A stretch of DNA of 64,000 bases from Acinetobacter sp. ANC 5054. GTDB lineage: Bacteria; Pseudomonadota; Gammaproteobacteria; Pseudomonadales; Moraxellaceae. Position numbers and translations under genes: made by a program. The stretch covers positions 1 through 64,000 of the forward strand of contig NZ_NEGG01000011.1 in NCBI RefSeq assembly GCF_002135295.1, written 5' to 3'. How positions within the stretch are numbered: position 1 is the first letter of the stretch; the number at the start of each line of letters is the position of its first letter. Positions 26,866 through 36,598 of this stretch are shown in pieces. The notes below the pieces were generated by a model. It made no database searches, had not been told where the DNA came from, and saw only the letters and a list, made by a program, of their open reading frames with translations.

Positions 26866-29544
26866 TTAAGACTCCTCAAATTCAGGACCTTTAAAGCCTT
26901 TGAGGCGAAGTGCATTTGAAACCACAAAGACAGATGATAATGCCATCGCACCTGCGGCGAACATTGGTGAAAGCAATATGCCAAAAAATGGATATAAAAC
27001 ACCTGCTGCCACAGGGATTAATGCGGCATTATAAACAAAGGCCCAAAATAAATTTTGGCGAATATTATTCATTGTTGCAGTGCTTAAGGAAATTGCTGTC
27101 GGCACCATTTGTAAATTTCCTGACATTAACACGACATCGGCAGCTTCAATTGCCACATCCGTACCTGTACCAATTGCCATACCTACATCTGCTTGGGCAA
27201 GTGCTGGTGCATCATTAATACCATCACCGACAAAACACACAATGCCATGCGCATTTTGTAGCTCTTGTACTGACTGGACTTTTTGTTCAGGCATTACTTC
27301 TGCAATGACATGGTCTATCTTTAACTGCTTTGCAATTGCTGTTGCTGTATGACGGTTATCGCCCGTGATCATGGCAACTTTCAGTCCTAAATCATGTAAC
27401 GCTTGAATCGCAGAATATGTCGTATCTTTGATTGGATCAGCTACAGCTACAATTGCTGCCAATTGCTGATCGATTGAAATATAAAGTGGCGTTTTACCTT
27501 CATTACCCATCTGTTCAGCAAGTTCTGAAAATATCGATGTCTCTAAACCTAATTTATGCATCAGATGATCTGCGCCAATATAAATTTGCTGACCATTAAC
27601 TAGTGCTTGAATCCCCGCACCTGTAACCGAATCAAAATGTTCAACATCGAGCAAATCAAGATTTAAATCTTTTGCGGCCTCTACAATTGCATAAGCAATA
27701 GGATGCTCTGACTTACTTTCTACGGATGCTAAAATTTGAAAAACGCGATCTTTATCAAATCCATCGACAACTTCAAAATTTGTCAGTTTTGGCTTGCCTT
27801 CAGTCAATGTGCCTGTTTTATCGACCGCCACAACGTGAGTGTTTTTTAACTGTTGAAGGGCTTCACCTTTACGAAATAACACACCCAATTCTGCACCACG
27901 ACCTGTACCGACCATAATTGAAGTTGGTGTTGCCAAACCCATGGCACAAGGACAGGCAATAATCAGTACAGCTACAGCATTAACCAAAGCATAGGTTAAA
28001 CTTGGCTCAGGTCCCACAAAATACCAAACCAAGAATGTTATGACAGCCAGTGACATCACTACAGGTACAAACCATAGGGTCACTTTATCCACTAAAGCTT
28101 GAATCGGAAGCTTAGAGCCTTGAGCTTGTTCGACCATGTGAATAATTTGAGCTAAAACAGAATCTTGCCCTACAGCAGTAGCTTTAATCTTTAAATGACC
28201 ATTTTGATTAATGGTACCGCCAACAACTTGGTCCCCGATTTGTTTCGCCACAGGAATTGGCTCACCACTGATCATGGCTTCATCAATATAACTATTTCCC
28301 GAAATCACTTCACCATCTACAGGGCAACGTTCACCAGGCCGAATTTCGATGATCATGCCAGTTTGCACGTCGGATATTGGCAGATCAATGGTTTGACCGT
28401 TACGTTCTACACGCGCTGTTTTAGGTTGCATACCAACAAGATACTGGATGGCTTGGGAAGTTTTACCTTTGGCCTTTGCCTCCATAAAACGTCCGAGTAA
28501 AATTAAGGCAACGATCACGGCTGCTGCTTCAAAATACACATGCACTGTTCCTTGCGGAAGCAATTGGGACGCAAAAGTTGCTACACATGAAAAACCAAAT
28601 GCAGCCAATGTACCCACGGCGACAAGTGAGTTCATATCTGGTGCTAAACGCAATAATGCAGGTAGACCATGTTGATAAAAACGTCTTCCTGGGAAAATCA
28701 GCACCAAGGTCGTTAACACAAATTGAATGTACCAGCTGTTTTGTGTGCCAATGCTATGAGCAATAAAATGATGAAAGGCTGGGATCATATGTGAACCCAT
28801 TTCCAAGATAAAAACAGGGACTGCCAAAACCAAAGCTATGATTAAATCGCGTTTTAAAACATCCTGCTCTTGCTGCTTTTTCTTTGCATGAGAAGATTGC
28901 TGGTCTGCCTGAACCACTTGCGCGTTATAACCTGCTTTTTTAACCGCAGCGATTAAGTCTTCAGTTTTAGAAGCTGGTGCTTGAACAAAGGCTTTTTCCG
29001 TCGCCAAATTCACATTGGCACGGGTCACACCTTCAACAGCATTTAAGGCTTTTTCAACACGGGCAACACATGATGCACAGGTCATCCCTTCAATATTCAG
29101 TTCAATATCTTGAACTGCAATTGAATAGCCTGCTTTTTCTATCGCCTGAATAATTTGTTTTTTATCAATACTTGAAATGGCTTGAATACTGGCTTTTTCC
29201 GTCGCCAAATTGACTTGAGCTGAAATGACTTCAGGTATTTTTTGAATGGCTTTTTCAACGCGTGCCACGCAAGAAGCACAGGTCATGCCTTCGATGTTAA
29301 ATTCAAAACTTTCAGTTGCAACATCAAAACCTGCTTTTTCTACAGATTGAATCAATTGTGCGTAATCAATCGGTGTATGACTTCTAACATGCGCAGATTC
29401 TGTCGCCAAATTTACAGAGGCTTCATCTATGCCTTCTACTTTTTTCAATGCTTTTTCGACACGTGCAACACATGATGCACAAGTCATTCCCTCAATTGCG
29501 AGTGTTCCTTCATACAATGGGGATGATGGTGTTTGTAAACTCAT
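26866..29544 (-). CDS. copA: Copper-exporting P1B-type ATPase
   Basis: Protein of 892 residues. Three N-terminal HMA domains each contain GMTCASC (about residues 18-26, 88-94 and 156-162). Eight membrane helices follow, with the CPC ion motif in ACPCAMGLATP. The phosphorylation site DKTGTLTEGK, the SEHP nucleotide-binding histidine and GDGINDAPAL are all present. It pumps Cu(I) to the periplasm. Most bacterial CopA have one or two HMA domains, so three is above usual. The promoter upstream is of CueR type; cueR follows one base after the stop. Confidence 0.95.
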   Translation of the reverse strand: MSLQTPSSPLYEGTLAIEGMTCASCVARVEKALKKVEGIDEASVNLATESAHVRSHTPIDYAQLIQSVEKAGFDVATESFEFNIEGMTCASCVARVEKAIQKIPEVISAQVNLATEKASIQAISSIDKKQIIQAIEKAGYSIAVQDIELNIEGMTCASCVARVEKALNAVEGVTRANVNLATEKAFVQAPASKTEDLIAAVKKAGYNAQVVQADQQSSHAKKKQQEQDVLKRDLIIALVLAVPVFILEMGSHMIPAFHHFIAHSIGTQNSWYIQFVLTTLVLIFPGRRFYQHGLPALLRLAPDMNSLVAVGTLAAFGFSCVATFASQLLPQGTVHVYFEAAAVIVALILLGRFMEAKAKGKTSQAIQYLVGMQPKTARVERNGQTIDLPISDVQTGMIIEIRPGERCPVDGEVISGNSYIDEAMISGEPIPVAKQIGDQVVGGTINQNGHLKIKATAVGQDSVLAQIIHMVEQAQGSKLPIQALVDKVTLWFVPVVMSLAVITFLVWYFVGPEPSLTYALVNAVAVLIIACPCAMGLATPTSIMVGTGRGAELGVLFRKGEALQQLKNTHVVAVDKTGTLTEGKPKLTNFEVVDGFDKDRVFQILASVESKSEHPIAYAIVEAAKDLNLDLLDVEHFDSVTGAGIQALVNGQQIYIGADHLMHKLGLETSIFSELAEQMGNEGKTPLYISIDQQLAAIVAVADPIKDTTYSAIQALHDLGLKVAMITGDNRHTATAIAKQLKIDHVIAEVMPEQKVQSVQELQNAHGIVCFVGDGINDAPALAQADVGMAIGTGTDVAIEAADVVLMSGNLQMVPTAISLSTATMNNIRQNLFWAFVYNAALIPVAAGVLYPFFGILLSPMFAAGAMALSSVFVVSNALRLKGFKGPEFEES

Positions 29545-29581
29545 GAGGATATCTCAATTCAAAGATTCTATGACATGCTAT

Positions 29582-29612
29582 AGCTTAAACATTGACACAA
29601 TTGGAAGGTCAA
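29582..29612 (-). promoter_or_regulatory. CueR-type promoter of copA-cueR (19-nt spacer)
   Basis: On the minus strand TTGACC (29612-29607), a 19-base spacer and TAAGCT (29587-29582). The left half CTTGACCTTCC equals that of the copZ promoter box; the right half is weaker than in the copZ copy. It lies 38 bases before the copA ATG. Confidence 0.7.
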
Positions 29613-29788
29613 GCTTTTTATACAAAACCACCTTAATCAATTGATTGACTAATGAAAGTTCAATATCAGTAATTTTGAATAATCATCAAGCGGTCAGTTG
29701 GTTTTTTTGATAATAAACCTATACATCAACTCAGAATTGAGTAAGATATATTTTTGACGATGCCTAATCCAAATACGATCTTTATCGA

Positions 29789-30040
29789 ATGTACAAACTG
29801 TCAAATTTAAGTTTCAACTGTGCTTATTTCATAGCATTTTTATTTTTACTGTTAAGCTGGAGTCTCGACCATATTGACGTCTGGCTCTTGCAGGTGGTCA
29901 TCCCTGCAGTCACGGTCTGTGTTATATCAGGTTTTTTTTTAAATACATTTCTAGAAAAATGGGAACAATTCCAACGAGATCAAAAAAGAAAAATAATGAT
30001 GACTCTAATATCGACCAAGATGCAGCATAAATGCTCTTAA
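29789..30040 (+). CDS. Small predicted membrane protein, unknown
   Basis: 83 residues. Two hydrophobic stretches (about 10-26 and 33-52) followed by a charged tail (EKWEQFQRDQKRKI) suggest an inner-membrane hairpin with a cytoplasmic tail. I do not recognise it. It is in its own interval between the divergent copA promoter and the convergent cysK gene, with no clear ribosome binding site. It could be a genuine small gene; the composition fits a membrane protein better than chance. Confidence 0.5.
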   Translation: MYKLSNLSFNCAYFIAFLFLLLSWSLDHIDVWLLQVVIPAVTVCVISGFFLNTFLEKWEQFQRDQKRKIMMTLISTKMQHKCS

Positions 30041-30066
30041 AATTCTGATTTATGATTCGCAAATTA

Positions 30067-30094
30067 AAAAGCCCATTCTGCTGAAAGGGCTTTT
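30067..30094 (-). terminator. Terminator of cysK
   Basis: AAAAGCCC, 12-nt loop, GGGCTTTT; on the minus strand the stem ends in a T5 run. It lies 16 bases past the cysK stop. Confidence 0.8.
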
Positions 30095-30109
30095 CTTTTA
30101 AAGAACCAA

Positions 30110-31108
30110 TTAGTCTGCGCTAATATCTTCAAAGAGCACTGAAGAAAGATAACGTTCACCGCCATCTGGCAAGATCACCACAATATTTTTACCGGCATTT
30201 TCAGGACGTGCCGCAAGTTTTGCAGCAGCAGCCATTGCAGCACCACTTGAAATACCCACTAAAATTCCTTCATGAGTCGCAGTTTTACGCGCCCATTCAA
30301 TGGCTTCGCTACTTTCAATCCCCATCACTTCGTCAACAAGATCTAGATCTAAGTTACCTGGAATAAAGTTTGCACCAATACCTTGAATTTTGTGAGGACC
30401 AGGCGTTAAAGACTCACCTTTTTTCGCTTGTGCAATAATTGGTGATTCTGCTGGCTCAACAGCAACTGAGTAAATTGGCTGATTTTTCACTTTTTCAAAA
30501 TAGCTTGAAATCCCTGAAATCGTACCACCAGTACCTACACCTGAAACTAAAATATCTACTTTACCAGCAGTCGCTTCCCAAATTTCTGGACCTGTAGTGA
30601 GTTCATGGATTTTAGGATTGGCTGGGTTTTCAAATTGTTGAGGTAAATAATACGTATCTGGATGCTCATCCACCAAACGCTGTGCTTCTTCTACTGCACC
30701 TTTCATACCTTTTGCAGGTTCGGTTAGCACTAGGTTTGCACCAAAAGATTTGAGTACTTTACGACGTTCTATACTCATACTTGATGGCATCGTTAAAGTA
30801 ATGTCATAACCTTTTGCCGCAGCAACAAACGCCAGTGCAATCCCGGTATTACCACTTGTTGGCTCAACAATGTGCATGCCCGGTTTCAACAAACCTTTTT
30901 CTTCTGCATCTGCAATGAGCGCTGCACCCACACGACATTTAACAGAAAATGCAGGGTTACGACTTTCAACTTTAGCTAATACAGTTGCATCAGATTGAAT
31001 GGCACGATTAATGCGAACAAGAGGTGTATTGCCAATCGCTTCCGCATTATTACTATAAACCGCAATACCTAAATTGCCAGGTACTGGAAAAGCTGAATCT
31101 GTAGTCAT
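30110..31108 (-). CDS. cysK: Cysteine synthase (O-acetylserine sulfhydrylase)
   Basis: Protein of 332 residues. The PLP lysine is in [13 protein letters not shown]. The asparagine loop [11 protein letters not shown], the phosphate-binding GTGGTISG and the C-terminal VGISSGAA are all typical. It makes cysteine from O-acetylserine and sulfide. AGGGAAA precedes the ATG. CysK here has a short N-terminal extension before the TPLVRI segment. The divergent neighbour is an ArsR-type regulator that resembles sulfide/persulfide sensors, followed by a SulP transporter, which makes a sulfur theme for this block. Confidence 0.93.
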   Translation of the reverse strand: MTTDSAFPVPGNLGIAVYSNNAEAIGNTPLVRINRAIQSDATVLAKVESRNPAFSVKCRVGAALIADAEEKGLLKPGMHIVEPTSGNTGIALAFVAAAKGYDITLTMPSSMSIERRKVLKSFGANLVLTEPAKGMKGAVEEAQRLVDEHPDTYYLPQQFENPANPKIHELTTGPEIWEATAGKVDILVSGVGTGGTISGISSYFEKVKNQPIYSVAVEPAESPIIAQAKKGESLTPGPHKIQGIGANFIPGNLDLDLVDEVMGIESSEAIEWARKTATHEGILVGISSGAAMAAAAKLAARPENAGKNIVVILPDGGERYLSSVLFEDISAD

Positions 31109-31390
31109 GAATATTTCCCTGATGTATTTGTAATGAATTGATCTTTAGATCATACAACCAAAATAAAACTCTGCATGTATTTTTAAGCTAATGTCTTATA
31201 TCACTACGTATTTTTGTGATAGATTGCACTAAAATCTAGCAATAAAATTAACTGATGAACTAATTTTGTACATATTATTATTTTTGATATAAGAATTCAC
31301 TAAAAACCATAGAAATTGTCTTATTTATTCAATGTATTAAACCCTGATATCCGTATACTTGGATTGTTGTTAATCCTATGGACATTTCCA

Positions 31391-31714
31391 ATGAATACCG
31401 ATCTGGAAATCACCACTATGCGTGATTCTGCCGAATTAGTCGTGGGCGTTTTGAAGTCGCTGGCAAATACGGATCGTCTACTAATCTTATGTCATCTGGC
31501 ACAGCAAGAATTAAATGTGTCACAGATTGAACAAATCACTGAAATTAAACAGCCCACCTTATCACAACAGTTGATGATGTTGCGTAAGAGCGATGTCGTC
31601 ATGACGCGTCGTGACGGTAAACAAATTTATTATTCCATTAAAGATGCCAATTTAGTCCAAGTGCTGAATACATTGTATAACTTGTATTGCCAACAGCCTT
31701 TTAAGCATCATTAA
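31391..31714 (+). CDS. ArsR-family regulator, BigR/SqrR/YgaV-like persulfide sensor
   Basis: 107 residues from the ATG at 31391; the longer frame from 31316 adds 25 unlikely residues. The winged helix includes IKQPTLSQQLMMLRKSDVV and the wing RRDGKQIYYSI. Only two cysteines are present, C34 in LLILCHL and C100 in YNLYCQQ, exactly 66 apart. This equals the spacing of the reactive pairs in SqrR (41/107) and BigR (42/108), which form a disulfide or polysulfide bridge under sulfide stress and release DNA. The metal ligands of the arsenic sensor are not seen. Divergent cysK and downstream SulP genes support a sulfur role. Confidence 0.82.
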   Translation: MNTDLEITTMRDSAELVVGVLKSLANTDRLLILCHLAQQELNVSQIEQITEIKQPTLSQQLMMLRKSDVVMTRRDGKQIYYSIKDANLVQVLNTLYNLYCQQPFKHH

Positions 31715-31955
31715 ATCAACATTTCATTCTATTTTAGTGCTGTTCAATACAATTGTAGAGCTACAATGAGCAGCATTTTATTTGATATCAAAAAATAAAT
31801 ATTCAAATTAATCAATTATATATTTAAATTAAAATCTATACTAAATGAGCGAAACTAAAAATAACGCCCAGATCTTCAAATTGAATCTTTGCTTTTCAAC
31901 ACTTCTTATCACTTTTTGTGCATAATATATATGAATTTGTGATTTAGAAATTTAT

Positions 31956-33692
31956 ATGTCAGATTTAAAAAGATCTCTGCTGCAGCATATTCCTGCTTGG
32001 CAATGGTTACAGACTTATACCCCCGTCAAATTTAAATCTGATGTATTGGCATCATTAATTGTCATTGCAATGTTGGTGCCTCAAGGCATGGCTTATTCAA
32101 TGCTTGCTGGTTTACCTCCAATCATGGGCTTATATGCCAGCATTTTACCGATGATTGTATATGCACTGGTCGGCGGTAGTTCAACGCTGTCCATTGGCCC
32201 AGTCGCCATTATCTCAATGATGACTTTTGCCACTTTAAATCCCCTCTATGAAGTCGGCTCACCCGTTTATATCGAAGCAGCAACCTTATTGGCGTTGCTG
32301 GTAGGGATCATATCCTTACTTCTGGGTATGTTACGTTTTGGCTTTTTGATCCAACTGATTAGCCATCCTGTCATTAAAAGTTTCATTATCGCTTCTGCTC
32401 TTCTTATTGCTTTAGGTCAATTCAAATTTTTAGTTGATGTCCCTTTAGCTGGCAACAATATTCCAGAATTTGTTATTTCACTCTGGCAATACTTGAGCTT
32501 AACGAATTTTGCGTCTTTGACTTTCGGTATCATCGCCATTCTATTTCTGATTTACATGCCCAAAGTTTTAGCATCTCAATCCGTACAATCTCGCATTGGA
32601 GCGACAGCATTTTTTAGTAAAGCCATTCCATTGATTTTAGTGTTTTTATCTATTGTTTGTGTGATGTATTGGAATTTACAAGATGTCGGCATTAAAACCG
32701 TTGGCGAAATTCCCTCAGGTTTTCCACCACTCAGTTTTCCGCATTGGAACTGGAAAATGGTTCAAACCCTACTTCCTGGTGCAACCATGATTGCGATGAT
32801 CAGTTTTGTGGAGTCATTATCGATTGCCCAAGCGACGGCATTACAACAGCGAAGTCAGTTAAATAGTAATCAGGAACTTATTGCTTTAGGTCTAGCAAAT
32901 TTAAGTGCGGGGATTAGTTCCTCTTTCCCTGTCACTGGCAGCTTGTCGCGCACTGTAGTAAACGCTGACGCTGGGGCGAAAACACCAATGGCAGGCGTAT
33001 TGTCTTCACTATTAATTGTCGTTGTAAGCCTGTACTTTACAGGTTTCTTCCGAGACTTACCGCTCGTCATTTTAGCGGCAACGATTATCGTCTCAATTTG
33101 GAAATTGGTAGACTTCAAACCATTTTTAGATACGTGGCGTTATTCTAGAGCAGACGGTATTGCCATGTGGGTCACCTTCTTTGGTGTGGTCTGTATTGAT
33201 ATCTCAACAGGTCTAATCATCGGTATTATCTCAACCTTCATTTTGATGTTATGGCGTATCAGTCGTCCGCACATGGCAGTGATTGGTTTGGTTGAAGGCA
33301 CTCAACATTTTCGAAATGTTCAGCGTCATCATGTGTATACTGCGCCGCATATTTTATCGATGCGTATTGATGAAAATTTGAGTTTTTTAAATGCCAACGC
33401 ACTTAAAGGTTTTTTAATCAATGAAGTCAGTAAAAATGCAGAACTTGAACATGTGATTATCAATTGTTCCAGTGTTAGTTCCATCGATTTAAGTGCATTG
33501 GAAATGCTGGAAGATCTCAATGCTGAACTCTCTAAATTGAAAATTCGACTGCATTTTTCAGAAGTCAAAGGTCCTGTCATGGACAAATTACAGCATTCAA
33601 AACTGTTGACGCATTTAAGTGGTCAAATTTTTATGACGCATTATTTGGCCATTCGGGAATTAGCGACGCCTACGTCTGAATATCAGATATAA
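31956..33692 (+). CDS. SulP-family anion transporter with STAS domain
   Basis: Protein of 578 residues. The membrane part (about 25-430, some 12-14 segments) includes VPQGMAYSMLAGLPPIMGLY, the SulP signature, and the SFPVTGSLSRTVVN loop. A cytoplasmic STAS domain follows (about 455-570) with VIINCSSVSSIDLSALEMLE. Family members carry sulfate, bicarbonate or dicarboxylates; substrate cannot be told apart by eye. It follows the persulfide-type regulator by 240 bases, so sulfate or sulfite is a reasonable guess. The ribosome binding site is weak. Confidence 0.88.
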   Translation: MSDLKRSLLQHIPAWQWLQTYTPVKFKSDVLASLIVIAMLVPQGMAYSMLAGLPPIMGLYASILPMIVYALVGGSSTLSIGPVAIISMMTFATLNPLYEVGSPVYIEAATLLALLVGIISLLLGMLRFGFLIQLISHPVIKSFIIASALLIALGQFKFLVDVPLAGNNIPEFVISLWQYLSLTNFASLTFGIIAILFLIYMPKVLASQSVQSRIGATAFFSKAIPLILVFLSIVCVMYWNLQDVGIKTVGEIPSGFPPLSFPHWNWKMVQTLLPGATMIAMISFVESLSIAQATALQQRSQLNSNQELIALGLANLSAGISSSFPVTGSLSRTVVNADAGAKTPMAGVLSSLLIVVVSLYFTGFFRDLPLVILAATIIVSIWKLVDFKPFLDTWRYSRADGIAMWVTFFGVVCIDISTGLIIGIISTFILMLWRISRPHMAVIGLVEGTQHFRNVQRHHVYTAPHILSMRIDENLSFLNANALKGFLINEVSKNAELEHVIINCSSVSSIDLSALEMLEDLNAELSKLKIRLHFSEVKGPVMDKLQHSKLLTHLSGQIFMTHYLAIRELATPTSEYQI

Positions 33693-33901
33693 CGCATGAC
33701 TAAATGTGTTCACGCTTTATACAAAGTCATTCAGGCTTTATTTCTGAATTTCGTAGATTACGAAACGATACAAATAAATAATATATGAAAATCATATATT
33801 TATTTTTAAATAAAATTATTTTTTAAGCATTCCACATTTTCGTATAAAATATGTGGCTAATTTTCATCAATTTGTCATAGTAATTCTGACAAGGCTCTCC
33901 T

Positions 33902-35095
33902 ATGTTTTCAGCATTTACACGCTTGAGTTTAGTAACCCGAATTATTATCGCCATCATTTTGGGCGTATTGGTTGCTGTTGTTGCTCCGGGCGTTGCACCA
34001 TATTTAAGTTTGCTTGGTGATCTATTCATTAAGGCATTGAAATCCGTAGCACCTATACTGGTATTTGTACTTGTATTGTCATCCATTGCAAATTTCAGAG
34101 TTGGTAGCAGCAATGCATACATTAAGCCAATTATGTTCATGTATGCATTGGGTATGTTCCTTGCGGCACTCAGTGCGGTGATTGTCAGTATTTTTTTCCC
34201 AAGTACATTGATTCTTGATGTTGCTGCAGAAAATCTTGTTCCACCAGGCAGTCTTGCTGAAATCTTGAAAAACTTATTATTAAGTTTTGTCGCAAACCCT
34301 GTTACAGCAATTTCTGAAGCAAATTTCATTGGTATTTTGGCTTGGGCTGTAGCCTTAGGTATTGCATTTCGTCATGCAACGGATACCACCAAATTATTCT
34401 TATCTGATGCTGCTGATGCGGTGAATAAAGTCATCCGTTTAGTGATTAACTTTGCACCTATTGGTATCTTCGGTTTGGTTGCTGTTACATTTGCCGACTC
34501 AGGTTTAAAAACACTGATCAGTTATGGACACTTACTTGCTGTCTTAATCGGTACGATGTTCTTTGTTGCATTGGTCATCAACCCACTGATGGTGGCATTT
34601 ATGACACGTTCTAATCCATATCCATTAGTATTCCAATGTCTACGTGAAAGTGGGATCACCGCATTCTTTACCCGTAGCTCTGCTGCAAACATCCCCGTGA
34701 ACCTTGACCTTGCAAAACGTTTAGGTGTTCCAGAATCGACTGCCAGTGTGGCAATTCCTCTAGGTGCAGCGATTAACATGGCGGGTGCGTCAGTAACGAT
34801 TACCGTTTTGACATTAGCGACAGTAAATACTTTAGGTATTTCAGTTGATTTCACAACAATGTTGATTTTATCTGTAGTTGCAACGGTTTCTGCATGTGGT
34901 GCTTCAGGTGTTGCTGGTGGATCATTATTGCTCATTCCGGTGGCTTGTGGCCTGTTTGGTATTTCAAGCGATATCGCTATGCAAGTGGTTGCCATTGGTA
35001 TGGTCATCAGCGTACTTCAAGATTCAACTGAAACCGCATTAAACTCTTCGACTGACGTATTATTTACTGCTGCAGTCGATCGTGGTTTAAAGTAA
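33902..35095 (+). CDS. sstT: Serine/threonine:Na+ symporter
   Basis: Protein of 397 residues, the normal length for SstT. It is a DAACS-family carrier with the re-entrant loop segment [24 protein letters not shown] by position (about 258-281), then [20 protein letters not shown], and [19 protein letters not shown]. These match SstT better than GltP or DctA. AAGGCTCTCCT precedes the ATG. It brings serine and threonine into the cell. Stands alone; no obvious shared promoter with the DUF1275 gene 33 bases on, though co-transcription is possible. Confidence 0.92.
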   Translation: MFSAFTRLSLVTRIIIAIILGVLVAVVAPGVAPYLSLLGDLFIKALKSVAPILVFVLVLSSIANFRVGSSNAYIKPIMFMYALGMFLAALSAVIVSIFFPSTLILDVAAENLVPPGSLAEILKNLLLSFVANPVTAISEANFIGILAWAVALGIAFRHATDTTKLFLSDAADAVNKVIRLVINFAPIGIFGLVAVTFADSGLKTLISYGHLLAVLIGTMFFVALVINPLMVAFMTRSNPYPLVFQCLRESGITAFFTRSSAANIPVNLDLAKRLGVPESTASVAIPLGAAINMAGASVTITVLTLATVNTLGISVDFTTMLILSVVATVSACGASGVAGGSLLLIPVACGLFGISSDIAMQVVAIGMVISVLQDSTETALNSSTDVLFTAAVDRGLK

Positions 35096-35128
35096 TATCT
35101 TGATAATAGATATTTTTTAACATATGCC

Positions 35129-35803
35129 ATGCCATTTCAGACTTTGCCATTGTGGATCCAACTTGGAGCATTCTTTCTTGCCGTAAATGCAGGCATGATT
35201 AATGTACTTGGACTGGTGACTGTATTGCACCAATCCGTTTCACACATGACAGGTAATGTCAGCATGCTGGCAATGGCTATGATTGAATGGCAACCCGAAA
35301 CCATTCTCTATTTGGTTTTGATCGTGCTGTGTTATGTGATTGGTTCATTTTATAGTGGGCTGATTCTTGGAAATAGTCACTTTAGCTTAAATCGGCGTTA
35401 CGGAACGCCTTTAAGCTTGGTGGCTTTTTTTATTGTGCTATGTTGGTTTCTTTTACCCTATTTCCCTCGCTATGCCTTACTTTGGGCTTGTGTCGCAATG
35501 GGTGTGCAAAATGCAATGGTGAGCCACTACAAAGGCACCATCATTCGAACCACACATTTATCTGGTGTATTAACCGATCTCGGTTTAGCGCTGGGTTATA
35601 AAGCACGTGGATTGGGGCTCGAACCAAAGCGCATTATTTTACATGTGCTCATCCTGACTGGATTTATTCTTGGTGGTTTACTTGCCAGTGGGCTTTATCC
35701 TTATTTAAAATTAAACGCATTCCTGATCCCTGCTGCCTTAAGTCTTATCATGAGTGCAGTGTATTGGATCATTTACTTGAATTATCGACATATACACGAA
35801 TAG
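35129..35803 (+). CDS. DUF1275 (YoaK-like) membrane protein
   Basis: Protein of 224 residues with about six membrane helices. The region HMTGNVSMLAMAMIEW and the later GVQNAMVSHYKGTIIRTTHLSGVLTDLG are the conserved blocks of DUF1275. Function unknown in general; often annotated as YoaK. It lies 33 bases after sstT, and the DUF2058 gene starts 12 bases after its stop. Start codon chosen as the ATG at 35129; there is no strong ribosome binding site. Confidence 0.82.
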   Translation: MPFQTLPLWIQLGAFFLAVNAGMINVLGLVTVLHQSVSHMTGNVSMLAMAMIEWQPETILYLVLIVLCYVIGSFYSGLILGNSHFSLNRRYGTPLSLVAFFIVLCWFLLPYFPRYALLWACVAMGVQNAMVSHYKGTIIRTTHLSGVLTDLGLALGYKARGLGLEPKRIILHVLILTGFILGGLLASGLYPYLKLNAFLIPAALSLIMSAVYWIIYLNYRHIHE

Positions 35804-35815
35804 TTGGAACGTACT

Positions 35816-36352
35816 ATGGTTAAAAATGCATTACAGGCTCAACTGCTCAAAGCAGGTCTGGTCGATAATAAAAAGGCAAAAAAATTGTCTAAACAAGCTG
35901 TACATGAAAAACGTACAGGTGAAAGCAATGAAGCTGAAATCAAAGCGAAAATTGAGCAAGATCAGCAACAAAAAATGGCAAAAGATCAAGCTTTAGAGCA
36001 AGGTCGAAAAGCTGTTTTACATGAAAAAGAATTAAAAGCTGCAATCATGCAAATGATCGGGCAGCATAAAATTCGTGATACAGATGGTGAGTCGACCTAT
36101 CAATTTATTGATGATAGTAAAATCAAAAAAGTCTATATCAACCAACAAATCTACAATGCCCTCGTTTCTGGTAGCCTTGTGATCGCACGTGAAAATGCAA
36201 GTTATGCATTTTTACCAAAAGCCTTGGCCGATCGAATCAATACCAAGATGGAAGGGTTTATTATCGTCAATAACGCTGAAGTGAATGAGCAAACCACGGA
36301 CGAAGAAGATCCGTATGCGGCTTATGTCATTCCTGATGATTTGATGTGGTAA
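35816..36352 (+). CDS. DUF2058 (YaiL-like) protein
   Basis: 178 residues from the ATG at 35816 (GGAA seven bases upstream); a TTG at 35804 opens the same frame earlier but is unlikely. It begins MVKNALQAQLLKAGLVDNKKAKK, a Lys-rich helix (residues 1-70) that looks coiled-coil and may bind RNA, then a compact domain with YQFIDDSKIKKVYI. This is the DUF2058 pattern of nucleoprotein/polysialic-type YaiL proteins, function unknown. It probably forms one transcript with the DUF1275 gene and ends at a terminator. Confidence 0.82.
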   Translation: MVKNALQAQLLKAGLVDNKKAKKLSKQAVHEKRTGESNEAEIKAKIEQDQQQKMAKDQALEQGRKAVLHEKELKAAIMQMIGQHKIRDTDGESTYQFIDDSKIKKVYINQQIYNALVSGSLVIARENASYAFLPKALADRINTKMEGFIIVNNAEVNEQTTDEEDPYAAYVIPDDLMW

Positions 36353-36372
36353 GACTTCACACATCGTTTGAA

Positions 36373-36397
36373 AGCTCCCAATTTGGGGGCTTTTTTT
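36373..36397 (+). terminator. Terminator after the DUF2058 gene
   Basis: AGCTCCC-aattt-GGGGGCT (one G-U pair) with seven T. Confidence 0.85.
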
Positions 36398-36598
36398 ATG
36401 TTTTACACACCAATTTTGAAGGGTTTAATTATTCCATAACTAAGCGTTTAACTAATCGATTCAATGCTTAGCTAAGTAACATCATGATCAAAACATGTCG
36501 TGGCTCAGTAAATATATTGGCGAAAAATTTGCTTAAATAATCATCATAATTACAATAGATTAACCAATAAACCTAGCGTATTGATAAAGAAGATAAGG

